Positions 16,831 through 25,526 of a DNA stretch of 64,000 bases are shown here, in pieces. The stretch spans positions 1,965,448 to 2,029,447 of the forward strand of contig NZ_JH594606.1 of assembly GCF_000243235.1 (NCBI RefSeq). The letters run 5' to 3'. Numbering within the stretch: position 1 is the first letter of the stretch; every line of letters begins with the position of its first letter. The notes under the pieces are model-generated. The model saw only the letters and a list, made by a program, of their open reading frames with translations. It was not told the origin of the DNA and ran no database searches. Source of the stretch: Gillisia limnaea DSM 15749 (GTDB taxonomy: Bacteria; Bacteroidota; Bacteroidia; Flavobacteriales; Flavobacteriaceae). The position numbers and the translations under genes were made by a program.

Positions 16831-17350
16831 ATACCTCAAAATCTTCTTCAAGAATATTTATCTCTTTTGCTTCCCGAATAATGGTTGGCAATAAAATAGG
16901 CGCAATGGATTGTACGTGCGGAAATAATATGGAACTTTCGATGGTTTCCTGCTCTACAATATTTATATCTTCGTTTGTTTCACCAAAAAACATAATGACT
17001 ACGCTTATAATAAAGGCGAGTTTTATCAATCCAAATCCCGCACCTGCCAGCTTATTTATAATTCCCAGGGCAGCAAAATTCATTAAACCGGTTATAAATT
17101 TTCCCGCAAGGGAAATCAAAAAAACAATGAGGACAAATGTGATTGCGAATGCTATTAAATTAACAAACTGAATGTTCCAGGAGACTTTATCTATAAGGTA
17201 ATCGCTTAAAATATGAGAGAAATAGACAGCAACGTATATTCCGGCTACAAATGCCACCAACGAAGCAAGTTCAGCAAAAAAACCTCTAAAAAATCCCCGC
17301 ACCAATCCATAAAGCAGGATGATGGCAAGAATTATATCAATTATATTCAT
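16829..17350 (-). CDS. cvpA: CvpA-family membrane protein
   Basis: A 173-residue protein with four predicted membrane segments (about 4-20, 28-50, 64-86 and 100-122). It carries the CvpA signature near the N-terminus (DIILAIILLYGLVRGFFRGF, a run of glycine/aromatic repeats). CvpA was named for colicin V production in E. coli; later work links the family to envelope stress, but the molecular role is unclear. The gene converges on the carbonic anhydrase gene and shares a palindromic divergent promoter region with the gene at 17398. A probable minus-strand -7 box lies at 17376-17383, giving a leader of about 20 nt. Confidence 0.88.
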   Translation of the reverse strand: MNIIDIILAIILLYGLVRGFFRGFFAELASLVAFVAGIYVAVYFSHILSDYLIDKVSWNIQFVNLIAFAITFVLIVFLISLAGKFITGLMNFAALGIINKLAGAGFGLIKLAFIISVVIMFFGETNEDINIVEQETIESSILFPHVQSIAPILLPTIIREAKEINILEEDFEV

Positions 17351-17375
17351 GTTTTAAGGATAGCAATTACATCTT

Positions 17376-17393
17376 CTAAGATACGTATCTTTG
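17376..17393. promoter_or_regulatory. overlapping divergent -7 boxes in a 14-bp palindrome
   Basis: The perfect palindrome AAGATACGTATCTT (17378-17391) carries a plus-strand box TATCTTTG (17386-17393) for the gene at 17398 and a minus-strand box TATCTTAG (17376-17383) for cvpA. The two boxes are back to back with a 2-base gap. Confidence 0.6.
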
Positions 17394-17397
17394 CCCA

Positions 17398-17754
17398 ATG
17401 GCAAGAGACGAACAATTAAAAGAACGGTGGACACAATTACAAACAAGGATTTCCAATCAATTTGCAGATGGAGATATGCTGGATTTGGATGCGATAATTT
17501 ACCTTATTGGAGTGCAGGAACTTGGAAGACCTCATGAAAAATTCAAAAAAGATCAAAAATTAGATCTTATGCACATAGCGATATGCCGTTTGTTGGCACC
17601 TTATGGGTATTATGAATTTGATTTCGTAGATGAAGAGGGTTGGCCTCATTATAAGGTGCTGGAAGTTCTGCCCAGTTTAAAAGCAGGAGAACAATCGGTG
17701 TTGATGAAAGACGCCATTGTACAGTATTTCCTGGAAACCGGATATATTCAATAA
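17398..17754 (+). CDS. conserved hypothetical protein, possibly leaderless
   Basis: A 118-residue soluble protein with no signal peptide or membrane segment. It contains an LDLDAIIYLIGVQELG helix, an LLAPYGYYEFDFVDEEGWPHY segment (LLAPYGYYEFDF, DEEGWPHY) and a C-terminal helix ending GYIQ. I do not recognise a named domain, but the composition and position upstream of pheS look like those of a core flavobacterial gene. Its ATG begins 5 bases after the -7 box TATCTTTG, so the mRNA should be leaderless. It stands divergent to cvpA. Function unknown. Confidence 0.75.
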   Translation: MARDEQLKERWTQLQTRISNQFADGDMLDLDAIIYLIGVQELGRPHEKFKKDQKLDLMHIAICRLLAPYGYYEFDFVDEEGWPHYKVLEVLPSLKAGEQSVLMKDAIVQYFLETGYIQ

Positions 17755-17764
17755 GATTTTTAAA

Positions 17765-17797
17765 TTGCAGGGTAAAAGTACATTTTTAGTAAATTTG
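17765..17797 (+). promoter_or_regulatory. promoter of pheS, TTG-N22-TAAATTTG
   Basis: The -7 box TAAATTTG is at 17790-17797, with a candidate -33 TTG at 17765-17767. The predicted leader is about 15 nt. Confidence 0.55.
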
Positions 17798-17817
17798 CCG
17801 TTTAAAGAAATGAATTC

Positions 17818-18837
17818 ATGATTGATAAGATAAAGGAGCATATTGCAATAGTGGCGGGTTTTCAGGCTTCAAATAAGGAAGAAGTTGAAGCTTTCAGGAT
17901 CAAATACCTCGGAAAAAAGGGATTTTTGAATCAGTTTTTTGCTGAATTTAAAAATGTTCCGAATGATGAGAAAAAGGAATTCGGTCAGGCAATAAATACT
18001 TTAAAAACCACCGCTCAGGAAAAAGTTGCGTTGTTAAAAGATGCTTTTGAAGGTGCCCAGGAAGAAAATGGAGTTTATGGAGACCTTTCCCGCCCTTCAG
18101 AACCGGTTGAGATTGGATCCAGGCATCCTATTTCCATCGTAAAAAATCAAATTATAGAGATCTTTTCAAATATAGGGTTCAATGTTTCTGAAGGACCTGA
18201 AATTGAAGACGACTGGCATAATTTTACAGCATTGAACCTTCCGGAATATCACCCGGCAAGGGATATGCAGGATACCTTTTTTATTCAGACAGATCCCGAT
18301 ATTTTATTAAGGACACATACCTCCTCTGTACAGGTAAGGTATATGGAAAATAATCAACCTCCCATACGCACGATTTCACCCGGGCGTGTTTTTCGAAATG
18401 AAGCTATTTCGGCACGATCTCATTGTATCTTTCACCAGGTGGAAGGGCTGTATATCGATAAGGATGTTTCCTTTGCCGATTTAAAACAAACCTTACTCTA
18501 TTTTACAAAGCAGATGTTTGGGAAATCCAGGATCAGGCTTAGACCTTCTTATTTTCCATTTACAGAGCCTAGTGCTGAAGTGGATATCTACTGGGGACTG
18601 GAGACAGAAACCGATTACCGCATCACCAAAGGAACCGGCTGGCTGGAAATAATGGGTTGTGGAATGGTAGATCCAAATGTGCTTAAAAATTGTGGAATAG
18701 ACCCCACCGAATATAGCGGATTCGCTTTCGGAATGGGAATAGAACGTATTGCGATGCTTCTCTACCAAATTGGAGACATCAGGATGTTTTATGAAAATGA
18801 TATTAGGTTTCTTGAACAATTTAAATCAACTATATGA
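17818..18837 (+). CDS. pheS: phenylalanyl-tRNA synthetase alpha subunit
   Basis: A 339-residue class II synthetase alpha subunit. It has an N-terminal coiled-coil region (about 1-90), class II motif 2 around [14 protein letters not shown] (about 188-201), substrate-pocket sequences HQVEGLYID and [11 protein letters not shown], and motif 3 [16 protein letters not shown] near the C-terminus (about 301-316). The enzyme charges tRNA-Phe together with PheT, which is not in this window; the beta subunit is commonly encoded elsewhere in Bacteroidota. The start ATG sits about 20 bases after a good -7 box. The stop overlaps the start of a 55-codon membrane ORF by four bases (ATGA). Confidence 0.97.
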   Translation: MIDKIKEHIAIVAGFQASNKEEVEAFRIKYLGKKGFLNQFFAEFKNVPNDEKKEFGQAINTLKTTAQEKVALLKDAFEGAQEENGVYGDLSRPSEPVEIGSRHPISIVKNQIIEIFSNIGFNVSEGPEIEDDWHNFTALNLPEYHPARDMQDTFFIQTDPDILLRTHTSSVQVRYMENNQPPIRTISPGRVFRNEAISARSHCIFHQVEGLYIDKDVSFADLKQTLLYFTKQMFGKSRIRLRPSYFPFTEPSAEVDIYWGLETETDYRITKGTGWLEIMGCGMVDPNVLKNCGIDPTEYSGFAFGMGIERIAMLLYQIGDIRMFYENDIRFLEQFKSTI

Positions 18838-19001
18838 AAAAGATTGGAATTATTATTTTAGCGGTTATTATTTTAGCTGGGATAGCAGTACTTACACTGG
18901 TATTTCAGGTTATTGAATTTTTTGTAGGCGCTATTCTGTTCCTGGTGGTCATCTTCTTTCTGGGTTATTTGTTTAAGAAAGTAAAGGACAAGCTGGATTA
19001 A
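18834..19001 (+). CDS. 55-residue two-helix membrane protein
   Basis: A 55-codon frame beginning at the ATG that overlaps the pheS stop (ATGA). The product begins [20 protein letters not shown] and is hydrophobic in two stretches (about 4-24 and 28-46), separated by a short polar turn and ending in the positively charged KKVKDKLD. The overlap is typical of translational coupling, and the product has a basic N-terminus and basic C-terminal end as expected of a small inner-membrane protein. It is too short for family recognition. A hairpin terminator follows at 19155-19183. Confidence 0.6.
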   Translation: MKKIGIIILAVIILAGIAVLTLVFQVIEFFVGAILFLVVIFFLGYLFKKVKDKLD

Positions 19002-19154
19002 TTGAAATTGAGTTTGCTGAAAAATTAGAATTGTTATGATGGGTCTCTCATTGAGAACAGCATGAATCATTGCAATATCTTCAGATATCACTCGTCTTTT
19101 TCTATTTTAACATCCGGTTTAAAATACCTCCAATATCAAATCATATAAAAATAA

Positions 19155-19183
19155 AATTCCCGGGAATATTTCCCCCGGGAATT
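19155..19183. terminator. terminator between the small ORF and gdhA
   Basis: A perfect 10-bp stem AATTCCCGGG/CCCGGGAATT has a 9-base loop. On the minus strand it is followed by a T-rich stretch, so it most likely terminates gdhA; it may also end the plus-strand pheS unit. Confidence 0.75.
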
Positions 19184-19248
19184 AATAAAAATTCTTGCTT
19201 ATTTAACCTGAAAGGTTTCTCAGGGAGGACATAAAATTGCTTTTAAAC

Positions 19249-20586
19249 CTATAAAACACCTTGATCTAACATTGCATCGGCAACTTTTATAAAGCCTGCA
19301 ATATTCGCCCCTTTTACATAATTAATATATCCATCCTCGTCTGTTCCGTATTTGGAGCAAACTGTGTGAATTGAAGACATAATTTGATTTAATTTGGCAT
19401 CCACCTCTTCGGTAGTCCAGTTTATTTTCATGGCATTTTGGGACATTTCCAACCCGGAAACTCCTACACCTCCTGCATTTGCGGCTTTACCAGGAGCAAA
19501 TGGCAATTTGTGTTGATGAAACAGTTCAACCGCTTCTGGTGTGCACCCCATATTGGATACTTCCACAATATATTTTACGCCATTAGCAATTAATATTTTA
19601 GCATCCTCCCCATCCAATTCATTTTGAATTGCACTTGGCATTGCAATATCCACCGCAACCTCCCAGGGTCTCTTACCGGCAATAAATTTGGCTTCCGGGA
19701 ATTCTGTAACGTAGGGAGAAACTATATCGTTGTTAGATGCTCTTAGCGATAAGAGGTAGGCTATTTTTTCAGCATTTAAGCCGCTCTCGTCATGGATATA
19801 TCCATCTGGACCAGAGAGGGTAACTACTTTCCCTCCAAGTTCTGTAACTTTTAAAGCCACACCCCAGGCTACATTGCCAAATCCTGAGACAGAAACCGTT
19901 TTGCCTATAAAGGAATCGTTTTTGGTTTCCAGCATTTCCTTTGTGAAATAAGTTGCTCCAAAACCTGTAGCTTCAGGTCTTATAAGACTTCCTCCCCAAT
20001 TTAAACCTTTACCCGTAAAAACACCGGTATTTTCAAATTGTAGTTTTTTATACATTCCGTACATAAAACCAATTTCTCTACCTCCTGTTCCAATATCTCC
20101 TGCCGGAACATCTTGATTAGGGCCAATAACACGCCATAATTCCCACATAAAGGCCTGACAAAAACGCATGATTTCTGCATCGGATTTTCCCTTCGGGTTA
20201 AAATCTGATCCTCCTTTTGCGCCACCCATTGGTAAGGTTGTTAAGGCATTTTTAAATGTTTGCTCAAATCCTAAAAATTTAAGAATACTTAAATTCACGC
20301 TTGGATGCAAGCGAATTCCTCCTTTGTAGGGGCCAATTGCATTGTTAAATTGTACCCTGTGACCTAAATTTATCTGAACCTCTCCTTCATCATCTACCCA
20401 GGAAATTCTAAAGGTCAAAATGCGATCTGGTTCAACAAGTCGTTCAATTATTTTTGCTGCTTCGTATTGAGGATTTTCATCATAAATGGTTTGAATAGAT
20501 TCCAACACTTCGTGAACGGCCTGTAAATACTCTTTTTCTCCGGGGTGTTTGGTTTCCAGGTTATTTAATATGTCTTTTACATTCAT
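19249..20586 (-). CDS. gdhA: NADP-type glutamate dehydrogenase (copy 1)
   Basis: A 445-residue hexameric class I glutamate dehydrogenase. The glutamate-binding and catalytic region is visible as LPMGGAKGGSDFNPKGKS (about 118-135, with the catalytic lysine in GGAKGG) and PAGDIGTGGREIG. The nucleotide-binding fold follows with SGFGNVAWG (about 234-242). The length and the RPEATGFG segment match the NADP-specific bacterial type that fixes ammonium onto 2-oxoglutarate. A second copy with a more E. coli-like sequence ([10 protein letters not shown]) is at 35772-37115. The next gene upstream on this strand is the receiver-like/PPDK-N fusion, 260 bases away, but gdhA seems to have its own -7 box (20652-20659). 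Confidence 0.95.
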   Translation of the reverse strand: MNVKDILNNLETKHPGEKEYLQAVHEVLESIQTIYDENPQYEAAKIIERLVEPDRILTFRISWVDDEGEVQINLGHRVQFNNAIGPYKGGIRLHPSVNLSILKFLGFEQTFKNALTTLPMGGAKGGSDFNPKGKSDAEIMRFCQAFMWELWRVIGPNQDVPAGDIGTGGREIGFMYGMYKKLQFENTGVFTGKGLNWGGSLIRPEATGFGATYFTKEMLETKNDSFIGKTVSVSGFGNVAWGVALKVTELGGKVVTLSGPDGYIHDESGLNAEKIAYLLSLRASNNDIVSPYVTEFPEAKFIAGKRPWEVAVDIAMPSAIQNELDGEDAKILIANGVKYIVEVSNMGCTPEAVELFHQHKLPFAPGKAANAGGVGVSGLEMSQNAMKINWTTEEVDAKLNQIMSSIHTVCSKYGTDEDGYINYVKGANIAGFIKVADAMLDQGVL

Positions 20587-20651
20587 AATAGTATGATTTA
20601 AACGTATTTAAAATTATTAGAGGATATATTCTTCAGTTTATTATTTGGGAG

Positions 20652-20659
20652 CAAAATTA
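20652..20659 (-). promoter_or_regulatory. -7 promoter box (TAATTTTG) for gdhA copy 1
   Basis: An exact match to TAnnTTTG on the minus strand, about 65 bases upstream of the gdhA start. Confidence 0.5.
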
Positions 20660-20846
20660 CACATATTAAACCGTATTTTTATTTAAAAACCCCTCAGTTT
20701 TTAATCGCAAAATTGGGTTTAATTCCCCGATCTCCGCCCGTTGCGTTTGGGTGGGATATCTTCAAATTTCTGGATAGTTCTTCCTTTATCTTACATTTTG
20801 AGCTTTCAGATTCTTTGATAATTTTTATTCGAATTTTTAGACTTCT

Positions 20847-23800
20847 CTACATAAATCCTTCAGGAGGGAGCTCTTCGATGGAAACTCCGGGTTTATTAGA
20901 ATTTTCTGTTTTATGTCCTTCCTTGAAAATTATGGCTTTACTGTTTTTCCCGTCAATAATTATATTTAAAGGTTCTTTAAAACGAATATGCCTTAAATAC
21001 TCATCTTCATATTCCGCAACTTGTTCATTTAAGTACGATAGATCAAAATATCCATCATCTATAAATGGATTTATGGTTAAATAACCAATTTTAAATGAGG
21101 TTAGGTTTTGAAAAAAATGAGTTCCCTGGCTGGGTTCAATTCTATAATCATTTAGACCAGCTTCAATAATAATTTTAGCCGATGCTATTTGTGGCCAAAT
21201 AACGGGAATACCCAACCACGGATCGCTGGAGCCCCATCTTCCGGGGCCTATTAAAATATAGTGCTCATCCAGTTTGCTGAATTTTTTGTTTATACGTTCC
21301 ACTGCAGCTGCTATTTTCCGGGTATTTGCGGAGTTGAAGGTTTCGGGTTTTACATAGACAAGATCCTGAATATTTCCATAGTTTCCATTTCCAAGGGCAG
21401 ACTCGGAATAAACTATAGTGTCCTTAACATCAAAATTCTCTGGAATTTTGTTCATTGTTTCAATGCTTTCAACAATAGGTCTTATTTGTAAAAAACTAAA
21501 TTCCTTTGGATGACCTGAAGGAACATCAAGCTTTACGGCAAATTCAATTTCTATTGGATTTCGCATTTCCCGTTGCCCAATTCGTAACAATTCCTTTAGA
21601 ATTTCTGCTAATGGAAAGTTGTTGTATTTCAACACATTATCAAAGGTTATAACCCGGATACCATCTTGCAGAACTCCGGGCCTAATGGTGTTGTTTTGAA
21701 TATCGTAGGTTGAAGCAACAAATTTTAAAGAGCCATGTTTTTCGGCATTTCTTATGCTTATCTTTTTCTTATTTATAGCTTCACTGGTGGAGACCTGATA
21801 GCTTTCCGGATCCATATCCAGCCCATAGAAATCTTGTTGAGTCTCCCGTTTGGTGGATTCTGGAGAAGATAGCTGGAGAATTTTTTTAGGATGATAAGGG
21901 GAAAATCTAAGGGTTTGTCCTCCGCCAACAATAATTTCCCCCAATCCCAATGCTATATTAGCAATTCCCTCATTGGGCAATTCACTCCCAAGGGGATAAA
22001 AATTTATGGAACGCGCTACTCCTGAAATATTAGGGTAGTACACATCATCATATTGTTTCCCGGTGACCTCTTGTAAAATAACCGCCATTTTATCCTCTTC
22101 AATACTATGGGAAGATGCTTTTAAGTAAATTTTGCTCTGTTCAAAAAAGGCTGAAGCCATCACCGATTTAATTGCATTGGAGATCATGTGCAACATTTTC
22201 TCCTTTGAGGAATTTGGAATCATATAGGTTGCAAATACCCCGGCAAACGGAATATAATGCGAATCTTCCAATACACTGGAAGAACGAACTGCGATAGGTG
22301 TTTTTGCTACATTTAAAAAGGATTTTATATCTTCCAGAACCCAGTTGGGTAGTGGTTTTGAAATAAATTCGTTCAAAATTGTATCATCATTATCGCATTG
22401 TGCAACAAAGCGTATAAGCTTATGTTTTTCCATAAATTCGTCAAATACTTCCGTGCTTAAAACCACTGTACGAGGTATTGAGATGGAGATATCTTTGTAT
22501 TTATTGAACAATTTATGACGTTTTAAAAAGGAATCAATAAATGCCAGCCCAAGGCCTTTTCCTCCCAGGGAACCTTCTCCTATTCGCGCAAATCCCAAAT
22601 ACTCATCGTATTTATCTTTGTCAAATTTTGCAATAACTCCTCTTGACCTATATAAACGGTATTTTTTAATGGAGTTTATTAAAAATTCCCGGATTTGTTC
22701 TATATCGTCAAAATCCTCATATTCTACAGTGCTAAATAAATTAGCCAATGGGAAAAGTGCCCTGGATCTTAGCCATTTAGAATATTCACTTCGCTTTGCG
22801 TGGTATTGTATAGATTCTAAACTTACGTTATTGAGCGCTCTTTGAAAATTATTCAAATCTTTTACCGTTGCCAAAACTTTCATTTGAACAGGATCCCAAA
22901 ACTCAAAATCACCAAATGAAAAGTATTTATTGATATAGTTTTTAATTTCCTCTCCCAGTACTTCAGAATGTTTATATAAAAACTTTCCTTTTAGCTCCAG
23001 GGTTATTTTCTCGTTGTTTTTATCGGAAGATTGAATTAGAAATGGAAAATAGCGTTTCAGGCTTCGTACGTATTTAAGGAACTCGAATCCCGCATTTGGA
23101 TCCCTTTTACCGTCTTTAAAATAATTTACATCAGAAATAACTCCTAAAAGGTTGTGTTTATATTTTTCGAAAAGCGAAAGTCCTTCTTCGTAATTTGTTG
23201 CCAGTAAAATTTTTGGACGTCCTCTCATGAGCATCATAGTGCGATGCTCATTCAATCCTTCAGACATAAAGGAGTGCGTTTGTTTTAAAATGATCTTATA
23301 AATAATTGGTAAATACCTTGAATAAAATTTCAGGGAATCTTCTACCAGTAAAATCGCTTTCACACCAATCTCATTGATGTCTTTTTCCGCATTCATCCTA
23401 TCTTCAGTAAGTTTGATAATTGCCAGAAAAATATCAACATTCCCGTTCCAATGAAAAATCAGATCGATAATCCCGGTGTTTTCACTCAGAATTTTTTTTC
23501 TCAATTCAGCAGAATAAAGGCTAAGAGCAGCAATTGGGATGGATGGGAAAGCTTCTTTTATTTGCTTTGAAGTTTCAAAAGCCTGTGCATTTCCAATATC
23601 AAGCCAGGTTATTACCAGGTCTATTTTATCAGATTGCATGGTGCTTATTGCCCTCTTGGCAGAATTGGCGTGCGTAAAACTTGGAGGATACCTAAGGTTT
23701 AATGCTGTATATTCATTAAAAATACGTTCATCTATTCTCCCATCCTCCTCGAGCATGTAATAATCATAGTTAGAACATACAATAAGAACCTTATTAATCC

Positions 23801-23876
23801 TGTTTTGCATTAATTCTTTAAATGCAAATTCTTCAAATTCGTATGTTTTTAAATCGGGGAGTGTTCTTTTATCCAT
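20847..23876 (-). CDS. receiver-like / PPDK-N ATP-grasp fusion protein
   Basis: The protein has 1009 residues from the ATG at 23876; a TTG ten codons upstream overlaps a probable promoter box and is unlikely. Residues about 29-155 look like a degenerate receiver fold. Residues about 172-320 look like a second receiver-like domain, with acidic LVEDS (177-181) and a candidate phospho-acceptor Asp in GVISDV (D249). Residues about 430-660 are the pyruvate-phosphate dikinase N-terminal ATP-grasp domain, with GSLGGKGLGLAFID and AVRSSSVLED (529-538). A conserved C-terminal part contains LIGPGRWGSSDPWLG (about 870-885). Neither the swivelling phosphohistidine domain (no TSHAA-like motif) nor the PEP-binding barrel is present, so it is not a PEP synthase. 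Such proteins are usually annotated only as PEP/pyruvate-binding domain proteins; function unknown. Confidence 0.8.
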   Translation of the reverse strand: MDKRTLPDLKTYEFEEFAFKELMQNRINKVLIVCSNYDYYMLEEDGRIDERIFNEYTALNLRYPPSFTHANSAKRAISTMQSDKIDLVITWLDIGNAQAFETSKQIKEAFPSIPIAALSLYSAELRKKILSENTGIIDLIFHWNGNVDIFLAIIKLTEDRMNAEKDINEIGVKAILLVEDSLKFYSRYLPIIYKIILKQTHSFMSEGLNEHRTMMLMRGRPKILLATNYEEGLSLFEKYKHNLLGVISDVNYFKDGKRDPNAGFEFLKYVRSLKRYFPFLIQSSDKNNEKITLELKGKFLYKHSEVLGEEIKNYINKYFSFGDFEFWDPVQMKVLATVKDLNNFQRALNNVSLESIQYHAKRSEYSKWLRSRALFPLANLFSTVEYEDFDDIEQIREFLINSIKKYRLYRSRGVIAKFDKDKYDEYLGFARIGEGSLGGKGLGLAFIDSFLKRHKLFNKYKDISISIPRTVVLSTEVFDEFMEKHKLIRFVAQCDNDDTILNEFISKPLPNWVLEDIKSFLNVAKTPIAVRSSSVLEDSHYIPFAGVFATYMIPNSSKEKMLHMISNAIKSVMASAFFEQSKIYLKASSHSIEEDKMAVILQEVTGKQYDDVYYPNISGVARSINFYPLGSELPNEGIANIALGLGEIIVGGGQTLRFSPYHPKKILQLSSPESTKRETQQDFYGLDMDPESYQVSTSEAINKKKISIRNAEKHGSLKFVASTYDIQNNTIRPGVLQDGIRVITFDNVLKYNNFPLAEILKELLRIGQREMRNPIEIEFAVKLDVPSGHPKEFSFLQIRPIVESIETMNKIPENFDVKDTIVYSESALGNGNYGNIQDLVYVKPETFNSANTRKIAAAVERINKKFSKLDEHYILIGPGRWGSSDPWLGIPVIWPQIASAKIIIEAGLNDYRIEPSQGTHFFQNLTSFKIGYLTINPFIDDGYFDLSYLNEQVAEYEDEYLRHIRFKEPLNIIIDGKNSKAIIFKEGHKTENSNKPGVSIEELPPEGFM

Positions 23877-23902
23877 TTTTCTGAATGCCTTTATTAACCT
23901 TA

Positions 23903-23910
23903 GCAAGATA
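23903..23910 (-). promoter_or_regulatory. -7-like box (TATCTTGC) for the fusion gene
   Basis: TATCTTGC on the minus strand departs from TAnnTTTG at the last two positions. It lies 26 bases upstream of the chosen ATG and covers the longer TTG start, which supports the shorter protein. Confidence 0.4.
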
Positions 23911-24044
23911 ATTATTCAGGAATCAATCTTAAAGCTTTTAAGGAGGTGTTTTGCTTAAAGTAACAAAATTCAGTGGTTTTAAATAGCTTCTGTAGGTTTC
24001 ATATTAATAGCTGAATTGATCCTTACAATTGCTTTAGCAAACAT

Positions 24045-24052
24045 TATATTTG
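24045..24052 (+). promoter_or_regulatory. -7 promoter box (TATATTTG)
   Basis: An exact TAnnTTTG match upstream of the gene at 24106. The predicted leader is roughly 45-50 nt. Confidence 0.5.
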
Positions 24053-24105
24053 TGGCTGCGTTTTTGTCTAATTTGAAATAAACGTATAAGTAAACTGAAT
24101 CAATT

Positions 24106-24501
24106 TTGAAAAAAGACATTAAAATACCGAAGTCTGCAGGAATATACATGGGCGTAGCGAGGGAAAAAAGTGAAGAATTTCAAACGATGGAGTGGAATGC
24201 CTATTTAATAAATGACCGGGATATTGCAATTGAAATGGTCTTGATAGTTAGCAAGGGCTTCGATAAAGAAATAAAGACGGCTACCATGCGGCATTCTGTA
24301 AAAGTACTTGCGGCAAAATCCTTTGCTAAAATCGAATTTCTACAGGAGGAGCTATTACAGCTTACCAATGAATTCGCAGTAACCTATTTTGCCGATGGGA
24401 AAATGTATGAAAGGACCTTTGTTTTTTCTGAAAATTCAATTAAGGAATCCGGATTGGTGGAATTGCCAATAATTAAAACCCCGGGAATCCTTTGCAAATA
24501 G
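24106..24501 (+). CDS. conserved hypothetical protein, TTG start
   Basis: A 131-residue soluble protein starting at TTG (24106); the first residues MKKDIKIPKSAGIYMGVA look like a genuine N-terminus, and no nearer ATG fits. It contains WNAYLINDRDIAIEMVLIV, a KTATMRHSVKVLAAKSFAKIE segment (KTATMRHSVKV) and FAVTYFADGKMYERTF, suggesting a compact alpha/beta or beta-sandwich domain. Similar flavobacterial proteins have been labelled as phenylalanyl-tRNA synthetase subunits, which appears unfounded: no synthetase motif is present. It is divergent from the receiver-like/PPDK-N fusion gene. Function unknown. Confidence 0.7.
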   Translation: MKKDIKIPKSAGIYMGVAREKSEEFQTMEWNAYLINDRDIAIEMVLIVSKGFDKEIKTATMRHSVKVLAAKSFAKIEFLQEELLQLTNEFAVTYFADGKMYERTFVFSENSIKESGLVELPIIKTPGILCK

Positions 24502-24555
24502 CGAAGAAGAAGTGCTTTTTAAGGTATTCCATAAAACCAATAGTAAGGTGGCGCT

Positions 24556-25455
24556 CTATTCTAAATTTCTGTTGAATCGGGGTACATTCATCACCACCAC
24601 TGCGATAAGAATGATTATTATTCCTATCCATTGTTGGAGATTAATCACTTCGCTTAATAAAATATAGGCCATTAACACCGCTACCGGTAATTCTATTGAA
24701 GAGATAATAGCGCCAAGTCCCACATTTATTTTTGGCATTCCTTTGGTGAATAATATAGGAGGGAGAATTGTACCAAAAAGAGCCAAGATCAATCCCCATT
24801 TCTGAAAGATTTGCAGGTTAAATTGTTCCAGCAAAAATGGAGCAGAAATAATACTTACTATAACCGTTCCGCCCAGCATCATCCATAAACTTCGCCTTAA
24901 AGAGTGAAGTTGATTGGCAACCGTATTAGAGGAGTAAATAGTAACGGTGTAGGAAATCGCAGCCAGAAGCCCCCAGGCAATTCCCCGCCAGTCCAGTTGA
25001 ATGGAGTCAAGGAATATATTGGTGGAAAGAACTGTTCCCACAAGAATGGCGATAACCGCGATAATTTTATTTCTGCCAGGTTTTTTCCGGGCTATAATGG
25101 CCTCCAGGACAACCCCTAGCCATACACTTTGCATAAGCATCACGATCCCAATTGAAACAGGGATATAGCGAACAGAAATATAATAAAAAATACTGGTAAG
25201 GCCTAAAGAAGTCCCTGCCGCCATCAGTTTTAGGATACTCTTTAATTTAGGCTCTGTGGGCGCTTTTTTCTTTCCTTTTACAAATAGTAAGTTTATAATA
25301 ATGAGTCCGAATAAACCAAGGATCATTTGTGAAAAGGTGATTTCGTAGGATGTGTAACCTTCAGCATACGCCATTTTAACGAAGGTTGTGAGCATTCCAT
25401 AACTGGAAGCTCCCAGTGCAACAAGAAGGCTGCCTTTAAGAACAGAGTTATTCAT
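24556..25455 (-). CDS. EamA/DMT-family transporter
   Basis: A 299-residue integral membrane protein with ten predicted helices arranged as two EamA repeats (about 6-138 and 158-292). SSYGMLTTFVKMAYAEG in helix 1 is the usual proton/metabolite-site segment of the drug/metabolite transporter superfamily. Substrates in this family range from amino acids to nucleotide sugars and cannot be predicted here. It converges with the TTG-start gene at 24106 and lies 71 bases downstream of gpsA on the same strand, so it may be co-transcribed with gpsA. Confidence 0.88.
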   Translation of the reverse strand: MNNSVLKGSLLVALGASSYGMLTTFVKMAYAEGYTSYEITFSQMILGLFGLIIINLLFVKGKKKAPTEPKLKSILKLMAAGTSLGLTSIFYYISVRYIPVSIGIVMLMQSVWLGVVLEAIIARKKPGRNKIIAVIAILVGTVLSTNIFLDSIQLDWRGIAWGLLAAISYTVTIYSSNTVANQLHSLRRSLWMMLGGTVIVSIISAPFLLEQFNLQIFQKWGLILALFGTILPPILFTKGMPKINVGLGAIISSIELPVAVLMAYILLSEVINLQQWIGIIIILIAVVVMNVPRFNRNLE

Positions 25456-25526
25456 TTACTTCTGAAAAAAGCAGTTAAAAAACCGCAGTTGAAATTAGAT
25501 TTGAGGGTGTTTATGCTGAAAATTGG

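Noticed and set aside
20847-23876. Annotation as phosphoenolpyruvate synthase or pyruvate phosphate dikinase
   Set aside because: Only the N-terminal ATP-grasp domain is present; the phosphohistidine and PEP-binding domains are missing.
24106-24501. Annotation as a phenylalanyl-tRNA synthetase subunit
   Set aside because: No class II synthetase motif is present; the true pheS is at 17818-18837.
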